Below are positions 1 to 12,413 of a DNA stretch of 64,000 nt, one piece after another. The stretch is from Bidens hawaiensis. Taxonomy: Eukaryota; Streptophyta; Magnoliopsida; Asterales; Asteraceae. The translations under genes were made by a program, and so were the position numbers. The DNA is taken from NCBI GenBank assembly GCA_021521415.1, contig JAIQDT010001948.1:1-64000 (forward strand), read 5' to 3'. How positions within the stretch are numbered: the first letter of the stretch is position 1; every line of letters starts with the position of its first letter. Below the pieces are notes generated by a model. It was not told the DNA's origin. It worked only from the letters and a program-made list of their open reading frames with translations, and did no database searches.

Positions 1-1371
1 CACAATATCAAGAAAAAAAAGACAAAATGTCAGGGGAAAAAAATACAATCAATGACGAAAATAAACAAAAAAACATAATGATAAATACAAAGACACCATA
101 ATAATTTTTCATCAACATTATGTCTTTTTTCAGAACGAGTAAGACGGTGAAAACATTTTAGTGTCTTTACTTTTTTTATCTTTTTATTAAATTTTGAGTT
201 ATAATTTTTTTATTATTTATTTTAAAGGTTTATTTTTTTAATATAAATTATTCTCATTCTTTTTATTTTTATTTTTATTTCTGACTTTGTTATCATATCT
301 CATATAAAATCTCTCTTTGAATGATTATATATGATCTTGTGGGGCTTTGGAATTAAAACAGAGAAGATGATTTGATTGGGTTGTTTTTTACTATTTGTCG
401 CAAGTAACTAAAAATAGTTAGTGTTTTATTAAAACTTCAAGTAAATATCGAAACTACATATTATTGTTTTATTATACTTTAGATTAATCATTGAGTTGAA
501 GTGAATCAAATACCCTAAACACATATTTATCAAACAAAATAACTAAATAACATAAATAATCATTTTATTTTCAATTTTTTTTATTTAATCTTTAAACTTT
601 TAGTGTTTTTCCTTCTCAAAATTGCCATTAGTGTTTTATTCCCTAAAAATGGTGACTCCCCTTGTGCTATTTTCTTGAAATCTCAAGTACTTTTGTTGAC
701 TTATGTCGTCAAACAAGTGAATTGTCTTCCATAGGTTTTTTGAGTTAATTAGATTTACGTGCGTGTGTATAATTATTTCCTTTTAGAACAGTAGCTTTCT
801 TTTTATATTTAGGCTACCACATTTTGTAAACTGGAGAGTCTCGTTTTGTCTCACTCTGACCAGACTATGTTGTTTTAACCAGACTCATGCTGGCTTCAGA
901 GTTTGGCTTAAGAGTTTCTCCGAAAAACCACATCGACGGCTGCTACTTGACAGTTATTATGCCGCCACACGATCAGAACTCTCTGTCGTAACACACAGTG
1001 AGACAAAATCCAGATAGACTCAAGATCCAAACTAACAACCTGGTAAGGCTTAGCTCAAACTAACCTAATTAAATAGTTTATTTAAAAATAAAAATAATTA
1101 TAATAATATTATTATTAAAAAGTAAATCAAAATTTGTAGGTTTTCCCTTTCTCCTATAATGGACCAATCAAAATATTTAGTTTGATGCGAAACCACGTAC
1201 GACAACATCTTTGGGACCCGTTTGATGTTTCATCGGACTACAACACCGGGTCCACACAATATCATCCTCAGTTGTAAAAAGACTATTCCACCCTCCACAA
1301 CATATGACGTGGCGTGACACTACTACTAAAACCAACGGCGTGTGTGACCGTTGATTCTGTACGGTTCACCC
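1..1371. other. AT-rich 5' flank of the NAC gene
   Basis: No coding region is visible. The stretch is strongly AT-rich on the left and becomes mixed after about 600. The last 400 bp are the probable promoter of the NAC gene. A short inverted repeat at 831-1021 is listed separately. Confidence 0.6.
831..1021. repeat. Short inverted repeat, MITE-like
   Basis: The left end (gagtctcgttttgtctcact) and the reverse complement of the right end share a GAGTCT box and the block TTTTGTCTCACT. The span is about 190 bp. No clear target duplication was found, so the MITE reading is tentative. Confidence 0.35.
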
Positions 1372-1378
1372 TATATTA
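1372..1378 (+). promoter_or_regulatory. Probable TATA box of the NAC gene
   Basis: TATATTA lies about 120 bp upstream of the ATG at 1497 and is followed by a CT-rich, CA-repeat leader, as expected of a plant core promoter and 5' UTR. Confidence 0.5.
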
Positions 1379-1496
1379 ACACCATACTCCGCTTATTCAC
1401 ATTTCTCTCTTTAACACACACACACTCATGCTCTCATCAAACCCTAAATCAAGTACAAATAAACTCTCACCTTATTGATTGATTAATAATATTATT

Positions 1497-2760
1497 ATGG
1501 AGAGTACAGATTCATCTACCGGTTCTCAGTTACCTCAGCTTCCCCCCGGGTTCAGGTTTCACCCCACCGACGAGGAGCTAGTGGTTCACTATTTGAAAAA
1601 ACGAGTCGCGGGAGCGCCTCTCCCCGTGGCCATGATAGCCGAGATCGATCTTTATAAGTTCGATCCATGGGAGCTTCCGGGTGAATATTATAAATTATTA
1701 TTATATTATTATAAATTTATAATTAATGTTTGTTTGTTTGTTTTATGGTTTAAACTTTAATTAATTTTGCGTGTTTTATTATAGCTAAGGCTACTTTTGG
1801 GGAGCATGAATGGTATTTTTTTAGTCCTAGGGACCGGAAATACCCGAATGGGGCTCGGCCTAACCGTGCCGCGAATTCAGGGTATTGGAAGGCTACGGGG
1901 ACCGACAAGCCGGTGATGACGGGTGGTACTCAAAAAGTTGGTGTGAAAAAGGCGCTCGTGTTTTATGGAGGGAAGCCGCCAAAAGGGGTTAAGACGAATT
2001 GGATCATGCATGAATATCGGCTTACTGATGGGAAAACGATCTCCAAACCTCACGGGACCGATTCGATAAAACAAAAGGGATCGTTAAGGGTAATAATCGA
2101 TTGTGAAATTAATAGTTTAATTTCGTTTTGGTTTAGATTGACAGAGTTATGCTAAACGTATACCTCTGTGTTATTATTACTATTATTATTAATATTATTA
2201 AAATAATAATGTGTTGAATGATTAATTTGTAGTTGGATGATTGGGTTTTATGTCGAATTTACAAGAAGAGCAACACACAAAGACCGATGGATAGCGACGG
2301 TTGTGATCACGCCATGACAGGGATGCTAGCGTCTATACCGTCATCGATCTCCATTGCGGGTGGGGGCCACCACACAATGGTGCAAAATCAAGAAACCAAT
2401 CTCTTATTTGACATTAGAATGAACTCAAACGAACCCGACACGAACACAAACACGAACATATCAAATCTCCTTCCCATGAAGAGATCATTGTCGGGTCTAT
2501 TCTGGAGCGAAGATGCAGCCGCGGGCAACACTGCGAACACATCATCCACCTACACCAAACGGTTTCTCACCGCGGAGAGTAATAGTGATATTAGTGGCAT
2601 GGCCACAAGAACCACTGAGGAAAATGGTGGTTCAATAGCAACTTTACTCAGTCAGCTGCCACAACCTCCACAATTGCAACAGCAAACAATGTTGGGATCG
2701 ATGGAAGACGGTGTTTTCCGGCATCCGTATCAGTTGCCGGGCATGAATTGGTACTCTTGA
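1497..2760 (+). CDS. NAC-domain transcription factor (NAC018/025/056-like)
   Basis: Spliced model: exons 1497-1680, 1785-2089 and 2233-2760, giving 338 residues. Both introns are GT-AG and the frames join cleanly (phase 1, then phase 0). The NAC domain fills about residues 13-170, with subdomain A ([19 protein letters not shown]), B ([14 protein letters not shown]), C ([15 protein letters not shown]), D ([16 protein letters not shown] and NWIMHEYRL) and E ([12 protein letters not shown]). The two introns sit where NAC genes usually have them. The C-terminal half is the activation region and ends in [11 protein letters not shown], an ending I associate with the seed/fruit NAC018/025/056/NOR group. 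ATG 1497 is preferred: the open frame can be extended upstream only through a TTG at 1479. Expected role: nuclear DNA-binding regulator. The exact orthologue is not settled. Confidence 0.93.
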
Positions 2761-4923
2761 ATCAGTTTTGGAAAGTGGGATTGATTTTGAAAGGGTTAAA
2801 GATGATCATACAAAGTGAGAAAACCCTAAAGGTAAGAATGGTCTTTATACTTTCTGCATTAACATTTTAAACTTATGTACTAATTAATTAAATTCTGTAA
2901 TATGTATATGTAAAAGTAGTTTATATATACAACATTCTTAATACATTATACATCTTTACTGATTAATTAATTAATTAATTTTATGTGCATATCTTGATGA
3001 ATATGACTTTGCTCAAGTCTAAATAGTATGAATGTTTGAATGCATTTAAATGATATACAAGGTTTTCTTGAGAAATCATACATGCACATGTTGTTGAGTC
3101 CTAGGTAGTAGCTAACCTCATACAAATCTTGGTTCATTAGGTTGGCTTTTGATCTTTACATCATGATGATGATGATGATGATGATAATAATAATAATAAT
3201 AATTAATATGGCTCACATCACCAAAATAGGGAGAGAAAGATCCATCACTTTTAAACCTTTTGTCATTGCCTTTTCCACCCTTCAAGAGTTAAAAAGAGAT
3301 TTTGAAAAGTATTTGATACACAAAAGAAAAAATTAATGGAGTATGAAATGCCACCAACAATTTGAATACAATGTATTTTACTTGTTTGTACACAAAATTC
3401 TTGATAAGAAAACGACAAAAAGCATATCACGCGTGTAATATCGACCACATAAAGTCATACCGTTCAGCTGTTATTTTCAATGATCAACTCACATCCCATG
3501 AAATAATGGAAAGCGAATTTAGTGGTGATGATATCTCTTACGTAAAATAACCTTTGATATCACCTTTAAGATGTGATATATAATTTGATATTATCTCTAA
3601 GTTAATGATCTCAAATTAATTCATGTTAATGTGACATGATAGGGTCATTTTCCCATGGATGAGACTCTTGTTAATTACCCACACCTCACAAAAGTCATCT
3701 TTATTATTTATTTTTGATATTTTATTTGTAGTGGACCATTGGGTTGTCATCAAAAGGAATCATAATCTTAAAACCACACAAATTAAATCACACTATTGGC
3801 ATTCTTTCCTTTTTTGGTAAAGTGTACAAACCAACTTTAATACGTCCTGCATCATTAGTGGCTTTATTCGAAAATTTTAATGGGACGATCTTGATATATA
3901 TGCACCATATTTTTTTCTAGCTCTCTCTTTCATGGAGGAATTGAAGCTATCTTAATTACATAAATACATATACATATGATTCTCATTAACTTTATACACA
4001 TATATTTATATATAGTTCTAAACATACACATATGACTGATATAAGAGATTACAAGACTCAAATCAAGCGAAATTATTATATGCAAGCGATAAAAGTGAAA
4101 TGTTTTGAATGAAAAGTACGCTCTTTTAACTTACTTAGCAGTATACTTCGATTGTGTAACATCACAATATTAAAAGCCAGCTACCTGTGGGTGGGCGGAC
4201 TACGATGTTGGTTTAGTCTTCGGATCCATGCGTTCTATAAAAAGGAATATGATACCAAAATTCTCTGAACTTGTAAAAGTTTCCCCTCAAGAATTTTCTA
4301 TCTTAGTCACTCAAATAATAATTTGGACAACTAGACATGCGCAAAGAAGGTTAAGTGTATTTAAATCTTATCATTGAACCTTTCACTTTTTTAGTCGTAC
4401 ATATTATTAAAAATATAAATTAAAATTGTAGCAACGCAATTTAAAATAAATGATGTTATTAGTTAAAAAATGTCATAGAGATGTAACATTTCTGTGTTAT
4501 CTATTCATGCTAAATTGGTTAATATTAGTAAATTATGGAGCATTCAGATACAAATATTAGAGTAAAAATGGTAGCTTATTTAAGGTGTGAAAACGATATC
4601 TATTTGTAGGTTTAATTTGTGTTTTAATTAGAGGTCTTGGATAGCTTTGCAAATTGCATAATCACATCAAAGGAGTTAAATTATGGTACACGAAATTGAT
4701 AATCGGATAAGACACGAAGAACAAGTTTTTTAAGTGAAAAATGAAGTACCAAAATTCGAAAATGTAATCAAACCAAATAACTTTTTTATATAGCGGTTGA
4801 ACCATCACAATGATTATGTTGAATCTTCGTTGAACTATTCTTCGTGAAAAGGTACAACAATTAGGAATTACTCATGGTGATTACAACTGCTTTACAGTTA
4901 TCATGAGGCCAACAAGAACACTA
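2761..4923. other. 3' UTR and AT-rich intergenic DNA
   Basis: The 3' UTR of the NAC gene probably ends within a few hundred bases of the stop. The rest shows no gene. A trinucleotide microsatellite (ATG then ATA repeats) lies at 3161-3204. Short ORFs here are low-complexity. Confidence 0.6.
3161..3204. repeat. Compound (ATG)n(ATA)n microsatellite
   Basis: About seven ATG units run directly into about seven ATA units. Confidence 0.85.
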
Positions 4924-4933
4924 TCGGTAGTAA

Positions 4934-5125
4934 CTAAAGGTGCACACATAAACCGGTTTCTAATAATCGGTTAACCGATTTTTTTAATTAATATATTATT
5001 AAAAATCGGGTTTTTTATGGTTATTAACCGGACCGGTCCGGTCTAATTCCTGCAGAAAAAAACTGGTTAGCACATAAACCCACCCGCCTAAAAACTGGTT
5101 AGCATAAAAACTGGCGATCTTCGGT
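4934..5125. other. AACCGG-rich segment, possible hAT remnant
   Basis: The segment begins with aaggtgcacacataaaccgg, like the ends of the clearer hAT element at 19578, and carries several ACCGG and AACTGGTTAGCA motifs and the palindrome accggaccggt. The opposite end and a target duplication are not recognisable. Confidence 0.3.
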
Positions 5126-5193
5126 TCAAAAAATGAAAGTAAATGTTTAGGAAGTTTATAATGAATACAACTGAAAGATGATTAGAGAAAGCA

Positions 5194-5263
5194 ATGTAAT
5201 CCCACCCGCCTTCACACTACCTTATTACCAAATAAGATTAAAACAGAATTAGGTCACTTAATT
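5194..5263. repeat. 70-bp flanking direct repeat, left copy
   Basis: This 70-bp block abuts the terminal TG of the Copia LTR at 5264. Its partner at 9601-9670 starts right after the other end of the element. The copies differ at 2 of 70 positions. It sits where a 5-bp target duplication would normally be. Confidence 0.9.
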
Positions 5264-5450
5264 TGAAAATTATATCAGAGAAGGTGATTTTTTTTTATTA
5301 TCAAACCTCAAAGGCCAATCAAGAGAATAAATACAAGAGGAAATTGAAAACTAATAAAAAACAAATAACCCAACTTCTATCGGTTTAAGCTACTGGATAA
5401 TCATAAGGAAATAAATAAAAGATAAGGCTATAAATTTGATTTTGAATCCA
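5264..5450 (-). repeat. 3' LTR of the Copia element (187 bp)
   Basis: On the minus strand it begins TGGATTCAAAATC directly after the polypurine tract and ends TTTTCA, giving the standard TG...CA ends. Bases 5367-5450 recur at 9517-9600. Confidence 0.88.
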
Positions 5451-5462
5451 ATACTCCCCCTC
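5451..5462 (-). other. Polypurine tract of the Copia element
   Basis: Minus-strand GAGGGGGAGTAT immediately precedes the LTR start, as in most plant Copia elements. Confidence 0.85.
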
Positions 5463-7224
5463 AAGCTGGAGTGTGTAGGTCACGAACACCCAACTTGCCA
5501 AGTAAAAGACGTAACTGATTCTCCCCCAATGGCTTAGTAAAAATCTCTGCTATCTGCTGTTTAGTGCCAATATGAATAGGTAAGACTTCTTTGGACTCAA
5601 CCCTTTCTCGTACGAAACAACAATCCATCTCAACATGTTTCGTGTGTTCATGAAAAACTGGGTTATTAGCAATATGTTTCGCTGCAAGGTTGTCACAATA
5701 CAACGGAGTGGCAGTGATGCAATATACTTGCATATCCTTCAACAACCATCTAATCCATAAAACTTCACTTACCGTGCTGCCCATAGCACGATACACGGCT
5801 TCAGCAGAAGAACGGGAAACAACAGACTGCTTTTTTGTTTTCCACGAAACAGGAGCACCACCTATCATCAACAAGTAACCAGTGCGCGACCTTCGTGTGA
5901 TGGGACAGCCCAACCAGTCTGCATCACAGTAAGCAACAAGGTTTAAATCTCCTTCTTTGGGCAAGAAAATACCTTGACCAGGTGTGGTTTTCAAATACCA
6001 AAGCACACGAGTAACAGCTTCCATGTGCTCGTGTCTAGGATCTGAGACAAACTGACTCAAAACATTAACGGAGTAAGCAATATCGGGTCTAGTTGCTTGC
6101 AAATATAATAATCTCCCAATTAAACGACGATACAACAGAGCATCAACCTTTTCGCTTTCGGTACACTGATCAAGCTTCAAATTCTGCTCCATCGGAAATT
6201 GACTCGGACGACAACCGATTTGGCCGTTGTCTTCAAGAATATCCAACGTATATTTTCTTTGGCTTAAAACCATTCCGTCGGATGATCGTGCAACCTCAAT
6301 TCCCAAGAAATACTTTAAAGACCCTAAATCTTTGATACTGAATTGCTCGTTTAAGTAAAGTTTGGTTTCTTTAATCTTCTTAACATCGTTTCCCGTTATT
6401 ATTATGTCATCTACATATATTAGTATTGCAACAAAGGTGTTTCCTGAGGTAAAAGTGAACAAAGAATGATCCGCCTTTGATTGAATATAGCCATAACTCA
6501 ATAGGGCTGTAGTGAATTTATTATACCAATTTCTAAAAGCTTGTTTTAAACCATAAAGCGATTTACGCAGTCGGCAAACTCTAGTTTCATTTTCTTTGGC
6601 AAAGCCTTGAGGAATCTTCATGTACACCTCTTCATCCAAATCCCCATGTAAAAAGGCGTTATTCACATCCAATTGATCAATTACCCAGTCTCTCTTTACT
6701 GCGACAGTAAGAAGAGTCCTTACCATTACAAGTTTAGCAACCGGAGTGAACGTTTCATGGAAGTCAACGCCTTCCATTTGAGTGAAACCTTTCGCTACCA
6801 AGCGAGCCTTATACCTTTCAATTTCTCCATTTGGTTTATATTTTATTTTATAAATCCATTTGGAGTCAATAGGATGTTTGCCGGTTGGTAACGACTCTAA
6901 AGTCCACGTTTTATTTTCTTCGAGCACTTCAATTTCTCTTTTCATAGCCTCAACCCAATTCTTATTTTTGGCGGCCTGGTGGAAATATTTTGGCTCATCA
7001 TTGCAAGTAGTGGCCGCTAAGAAAGCTTTATGAGAATCAGATAATCTTTTATAAGATAAATAGTTGGAAAGAGGGTGTACAGTGGAAGAAGATTGATCGT
7101 TTGTGGCACGTGAATGGTCAATGGATGGTGGTAACTTCACATCAAAACCCTCAAACTTATTTGGAGGAAAAATGTTTCTCTTCTCACGACGACTAACATT
7201 TTCATACTCTGTCAATTGACCCAT
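5461..7224 (-). pseudogene. Copia reverse transcriptase / RNase H
   Basis: 587 open codons. Visible motifs: WVEAMKREIEVLEENKTW at the RT entry, the DQLDVNNAFLHGDL block, LYGLKQAFRNWY, the catalytic YVDDI loop, and for RNase H YCDADWLG, SRSSAEAVYRAM and HTKHVEMDCCFVRE near the C-terminus. The palm aspartates appear intact. It is out of frame with the integrase segment upstream, so the polyprotein is broken between 7224 and about 7330. The nominal ATG is internal to the original pol gene. Confidence 0.9.
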
Positions 7225-7229
7225 TTCGG

Positions 7230-8417
7230 TTACAACAGGCTCTTGTGAGTCAATGTCATCATTATGTGGATCAAGGTCATTAGTACGTTGACTTGGCCTG
7301 CTACTTTCACCCTTATTAGTTTCCAGGTTATGTCCTCAGACCCAACTTTTGGGTCAAGTCCATCTTCTTGTTGTGGGTTATGGTCATTGCCATTTTCATC
7401 ATTATTGGGCATGTGATTATTATGTTCCCCATTTATCTCAACAGTGGGTTGGACAAATAGTAGTTCCCATTCTCTTTCATCAATGGCAGGTGGTTCAAAT
7501 GATTGGTGTTCGTTTGCCCTTGACTTTATCACTTCAAAAGGATATCGGTCCTTTATAAATCGAACTTCACGAGATGTGATGAATTTGCCGTGTTCTATAT
7601 CGTATATCTTGTACCCTTTGGTACCTTGAGGATATCCTAGGAAGACACCAGGTCTCCCCCTTAATTGGAATTTATCCCCTCTTGTTTCTGTGCTTCGATA
7701 ATATACTAAGCAACCCAACACCTTCATATTTTTATAATCGACGGACTTACCGAAAATAATTTCATATGGAGTCTTGTTTTTAATTGCCTTTGATGGGAGC
7801 CGGTTTATAATATATGTGGAGGCTTGTATACATTCACCCCAAAATCTTCTTGGTAAGCTTGCTTGAAACATGAGAGAACGAGCAATTTCAAGTAGATGCC
7901 GATGCTTACGTTCTACCACCCCGTTTTGTTGATGGGCGTATGGACATGTGGTTTCCAAAATAATTCCCTCTTGAGAATAGAACTCCTTCATTTTATTTGA
8001 TATGAACTCTCCACCATTATCACATCTTATCATTTTGATTGGCTTACCAAATTGGGTTTTAACCATTCTTTGAAAACTCATTAAACACTCACTGGCATCA
8101 CTTTTGTGTTTGATGAGATAAGTCCACACAGCCCTACTAAAGTCATCAACAATGGTTAAAAAATAGCAAGCATATGAAGTGGAAGGTTTACGATATTTTC
8201 CCCATATATCACAATGAATAAGGTCAAAACATTCATTACTTTTGATAGAACTCTTTGGGAATGGCAAACGAGTAAACTTAGCTTTATTACAAGCATCACA
8301 ACCAAAGTCTTTAGAATTAAAACAAGTACTTTCAAAAAAACCAATGTGACATAGTTTATCAAATGAAGCATGACCCAATCTTTTGTGCCAAATGTCAGCA
8401 TCTGTCTTTGACATCAT
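7230..8417 (-). pseudogene. Copia GAG-pre-integrase and integrase
   Basis: 395 open codons. DIWHKRLGHASFDKL and the CDACNKAK knuckle mark the GAG-pre-integrase region. The integrase core shows HCDIWG (first Asp), IRCDNGGEF (second Asp) and HQQNGVVERKHRHLLEIAR (Glu). Frame changes separate it from the protease frame (near the T-run at 8425-8435) and from the RT frame (near 7225-7330). Confidence 0.9.
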
Positions 8418-9516
8418 AGCTCTTTTTTTTTTCTAACCACCATGCCCATCCGATAGAGACCATTCACGCGTTTACCCACTCCAATCATCTTCTTCGAATG
8501 TAAGGCCTGCATACAACAAAAATCAGGAAAGAAGCTCACAACGCATTGTAGGTCGGTGACAAGTCTACCGACCGAAAGCAAATTGCAATTAAAATCAGGT
8601 ATATATAACACCCTATCTATTTTTGTTTGATTTGTTAACATGCTTTCCCCCATTCCTTTTAACAATAATGTTGTCACCATTTGGAATCATTACTGGTGTC
8701 TCCTTGGTAAGTTCAATATAATTTTCCATTAGGTTAAGTTTGTGAACAATATGATCCGTAGAGCCAGAGTCAATAACCCACTCATTGGGTTGTATAGGTT
8801 TACCTTCCATGGCCATGTTGGCTTTAGAAAATTGATCACCTTGCATGTTTTTAGTTCCTGTGAAGTGCTTGAGAAGAGTGTTGTATTGCTCTTCAGTTAG
8901 GCCACCAATTGTATCACCTTGACCGCTCTCAACGCACCCAGCCTTCTGCTTTCCTTTCTCCCTTTTCGCCTTTCCTAACCACCAATCGGGATACCCGATT
9001 CTTTCAAAACAAGAATCTTTCACATGACCCGTTTTGCCACAATGAGTACATAATTCGCCTTCATTGTTGCATTTCACGTCTTTTGTACCGCCCTTGTATT
9101 TTTGTTGGGTAGCTCCATTTTCTCGCCGACCTGTTTGGTATGCAACCGATTCGATTTGTGACCTTTTGGAAGAGGCTATGACTCTTTGTTGTTCATCCTC
9201 GGACGCCATACGATATGCTTCTCCCAACGTAGGAATAGGCTTTATCGACAGTATGTGAGTTCTTATGGTGGTGAAATCAGAATCTAGGCCCATGAGAAAC
9301 TCATAAAGTTGTTATCTTTCCCTAAAATTGTTCATCTTTTTTCCGACCTCGCATGAGCAGGTACCACAACTAAACCGTGGTGGTGGCAAAACTGTATTTA
9401 TTTCATCCCATATGGAACGTAGTTTTGTGTAATAGGTTGAGACCGAAGCACCTTCTTGTCTCGTCAAGGTAAGAGACTGTTTTAATTCATAGGCCCACGG
9501 TGCGCTTTCTTTTCCG
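8414..9516 (-). pseudogene. Copia gag and protease remnant
   Basis: The gag part lacks its N-terminus: homology runs straight into the LTR remnant at 9517. A TAA at 9312-9314 interrupts the frame. A CCHC knuckle (CTHCGKTGHVKDSC) is followed by the protease active site WVIDSGSTDHI. The frame changes near 8640-8660, after which the protease C-terminal part continues in the next frame to about 8430. Confidence 0.85.
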
Positions 9517-9600
9517 AACCCAACTTCTATCGGTTTAAGCTACTGGATAATCATAAGGAAATAAATAAAAGATAAGGCTATAAATTTGATTTTGAATCCA
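9517..9600 (-). repeat. 5' LTR remnant (84 bp) fused to gag
   Basis: Identical by eye to 5367-5450 of the complete LTR. Only the outer U3 end is present. The junction at 9517 joins it directly to gag sequence. Confidence 0.88.
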
Positions 9601-9670
9601 ATATAATCCCACCCGCCTTCACACTACCTTATTACCAAATAAGATTAAAACAAAATTAGGTCACTTAATT
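9601..9670. repeat. 70-bp flanking direct repeat, right copy
   Basis: 68 of 70 bases match 5194-5263 (differences at positions 3 and 52). The copy begins at the base after the terminal LTR nucleotide. Confidence 0.9.
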
Positions 9671-10092
9671 GTCCACTTTTCCATTAATTGTAATTAGTCT
9701 GTGGTTTTGCTATTCATATTCCTGTTACACATAAATGAGAGAGAATGACACCTAACTATAGTATCAGGCATGAACATGTTAACCGATCACCCTATTTTAT
9801 AAACAAAAATGAAAATTGTCGAATAATAAAAGGAAATGTGTACACCTTTCTTTTAACTATAATTCACTTTATCCTTTTAAATATATAACATATGGACGGT
9901 TGACTTGTGATAAGTCAATAATCGAATACGATAAGAGTGTGAAAACAAAAATCTATCAAACACAGACTTTTTATAACAACTCAACCACATAGGGAAGCAA
10001 CACAATTTTCAAGTCTCAGTAATATATAAAGGAATGGAGAGCATGGGTTTATCAATTGAGACCTAAGTTCAAACCTAATTTACAACACTTAA
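9671..10092. other. AT-rich intergenic DNA
   Basis: No gene or recognisable repeat seen. Confidence 0.5.
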
Positions 10093-10305
10093 GGGGAGGG
10101 GGGGCATGGGTGGCTCAATGAAGGAAGATTGGAATCTTTGTGATCTCCAGTTCGATCCTGAGGGCGGCCGGGTTTTACCACCAGCGGGCCTTCGAGCGGG
10201 TGGGTTTTCCACGGAACTGGAGATAACTTGGAGGCGCTTAAGGATTCCGTACGGCTGGGTTGGGCCAGCTAGCAGTGGTCTTTTGCCATTACGTCACCCC
10301 TAGGA
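10093..10305 (+). mobile_element. Probable tRNA-derived SINE
   Basis: An A-box-like TGGCTCAATGAAGG (10111-10124) and a B-box GTTCGATCC (10150-10158) are spaced about 39 bp apart, as in RNA polymerase III promoters. A GC-rich body follows, unlike the surrounding AT-rich DNA. No clear flanking duplication was identified. Confidence 0.55.
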
Positions 10306-10629
10306 ATTCTATGTTTGTTGGCCGTTCAAAGAAAAATAAATGAATGACCATCATACGTGAATTAACTACAATCAGTCTTTCAAAATAATTTAAAAGGTAG
10401 TAACATGACTATAATCATTTAAAGAAATTGACTTTATGCAGTTTTGTGCGACTAAATGAAAAACTACTGACTCCCTTGAAGCTTCGTCTTCCAATTGTGC
10501 TCAACCGATGGCCACTCTATATTAGTCACGATTGCAGCCCAAGTATAAATAACTCAAAGTTAACTAATCAATTTAAGCCCAAATAACATTAGCCCACAAT
10601 AGTTCATTTGAGAGCTGAGAGTCTAGGGG

Positions 10630-11170
10630 TAGGGGTGTTCAGTATTCGAATCAGGCTCGAATAACTTAATACTCAATTCGACTCGCATTTGAATTCGATT
10701 TTCATTCATTCGAATTCGATTCGGTTCGAACTCGATTTTAGTAATCGAATTTCGAATCGAATAGGAATTTTAAATTATAAATTCGTATTCAATTCGAAAT
10801 TCGAATTCAAAATTATACATTTTATTTTTATTATATATACATACTTATAAAAACATAAACTCATAAATCTTTTGAGTTATAGAGATTAAAAATAGAATGT
10901 TCGTCATTTTGGTTAATAAATAATGTAATTGGGCATTGGCAGCTTTAAATGACTTATTTACTTTATAGACTTGTACTTTTTGTTGCTATAAAACTCAAAT
11001 TTATAGTGGTTTTGAAATTGAAATATAATTTTTTAACTGAATTCGGATTGATTCGAACTTCATTTTCGAATTAGCTATTTTGAATTCGAATCGAATTTGT
11101 CGAATCTATTTCGAATTCGAATCCAGCTTCAAAAGTTCAAAATCCGAATAATTCGATTCGAATAAAAGAC
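10630..11170. mobile_element. TTCGAA-rich, hAT-like non-autonomous element or remnant
   Basis: Starts with taggggtgttcagtattcga, the kind of end seen on plant hAT elements. Subterminal arrays of attcgaattcgattcg lie at both ends (10640-10810 and 11040-11165) around an AT-rich middle. The matching right terminus is degraded and no 8-bp duplication was found. Confidence 0.45.
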
Positions 11171-12220
11171 CAACTTTATTATAAGAAAAAAATGGACGAT
11201 TTTAAGAAACGAGAAGCACAAATGTACAAACAGAGGAAAATAAAGAAGATAATTAGGAATACAAGACATATTTAACCGGCTCTTGACGCTTCATCTTAAA
11301 TTTTTTAACCCTTAAGAAGCTAAGGTCTTTGGTATTTGAAGTCCCATTTTTTTGTAATATAAATTCAAACTTTTACATTTTCTTTAATCTATTTGAACCT
11401 GCAAAACAGTAAACAAATAAACAACTCAAAATAGTAAGTTTATTTAATAAACGTATAAAAATAAATCCATCGATAAGGTGTCGAAAAGAATAAACTCTAT
11501 GTGCTTCTTGGTATTTTCAACTCATACTATAGTTATATCTGGGTTGACCCTCGTTACTACTAGAAGAATGAGCATCGTCAATGACTAGTCAACTACGAAC
11601 GTTTATCAACGACTCAACTATGAAGCCTAAAAAAAATTATCGTCAGTAATCCTAAGGTAAATACGATGATGTAAAAAATGTTATTATCGTTAACAAATCA
11701 CTAACACCTATGGACCATAGTTATAAACATTGAAATTTTTCTATATTATATAATTGTTATATAAAAATTTTATTCTATCTAAAATCTTTCTTATGGTTTA
11801 CGAAATTGTTATATCATCATTTCTATAAATTCGGTATTCCATATTCATTTGTTTATATCATCATTTTCACTCTTCTGAAGTCGTTATAACTTATAACTAC
11901 GACTTTGTATTCAAATTTCTATCGTTTGTTATTGTTTGTAAGTGAAATTCACATATTAATTTAATTATGTTGTCCTTATTTGGTCTTTTGGTTGTTATGT
12001 AGGCAAGTTAGCTTGAGAATTGGATGTATGCAAACTGGTTAAGTGAATGATTCATGTTAAAATTTCCGTATTGTCAGTTCTACTTAAATATATTTCTTTT
12101 ATTCTTATTGTTGGTGTACCTTGAATGAAACTTAATTATTTGAGTTGTTGGTATTATTTGCATTTCATCTTATATGTTGCACACATCTTGATGCTACTTA
12201 GGTAGGTCGGATCATGAAGT

Positions 12221-12413
12221 TTGAGGACCATTCGGAGACTAGCTCGAGCCATGGTAGGACCTGGTCACCAAATGCGTGTTTTGATTGATGTAAGATTTCT
12301 TGAAATTCATATTTACAGCTTTATTTTTATATGTTGAGAGCTCCCTCTATTCATATTTACAGTTTAAGAACCATTTGGAGACTAACTCTAGCCATGGTAG
12401 GACTAGGTCACCA
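12221..12413 (+). repeat. Short direct repeat pair
   Basis: The block ggagactagctcgagccatg (within 12221-12275) recurs in slightly changed form within 12364-12413, each time followed by gtaggac..ggtcaccaaa. Confidence 0.65.

Larger units (their letters stand above)
5264..9600 (-). mobile_element. Ty1/copia retrotransposon, 5'-deleted, minus strand
   Basis: In element order (minus strand): LTR remnant 9600-9517, gag/protease, integrase, reverse transcriptase/RNase H, polypurine tract, complete 187-bp 3' LTR 5450-5264. The order PR-IN-RT-RH defines Ty1/copia. The 5' end is collapsed: the first 84 bp of the LTR are fused directly to the middle of gag, with the rest of the LTR, primer-binding site and gag start missing. 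Several frameshifts and a stop break the polyprotein, so it cannot be autonomous. Confidence 0.92.

Noticed and set aside
1479..1496. Upstream extension of the NAC frame adding MINNII
   Set aside because: It requires a TTG start; the conserved protein starts at ATG 1497.
5690..9258. Plus-strand ORFs opposite the first Copia element
   Set aside because: They are antisense shadows of gag-pol.
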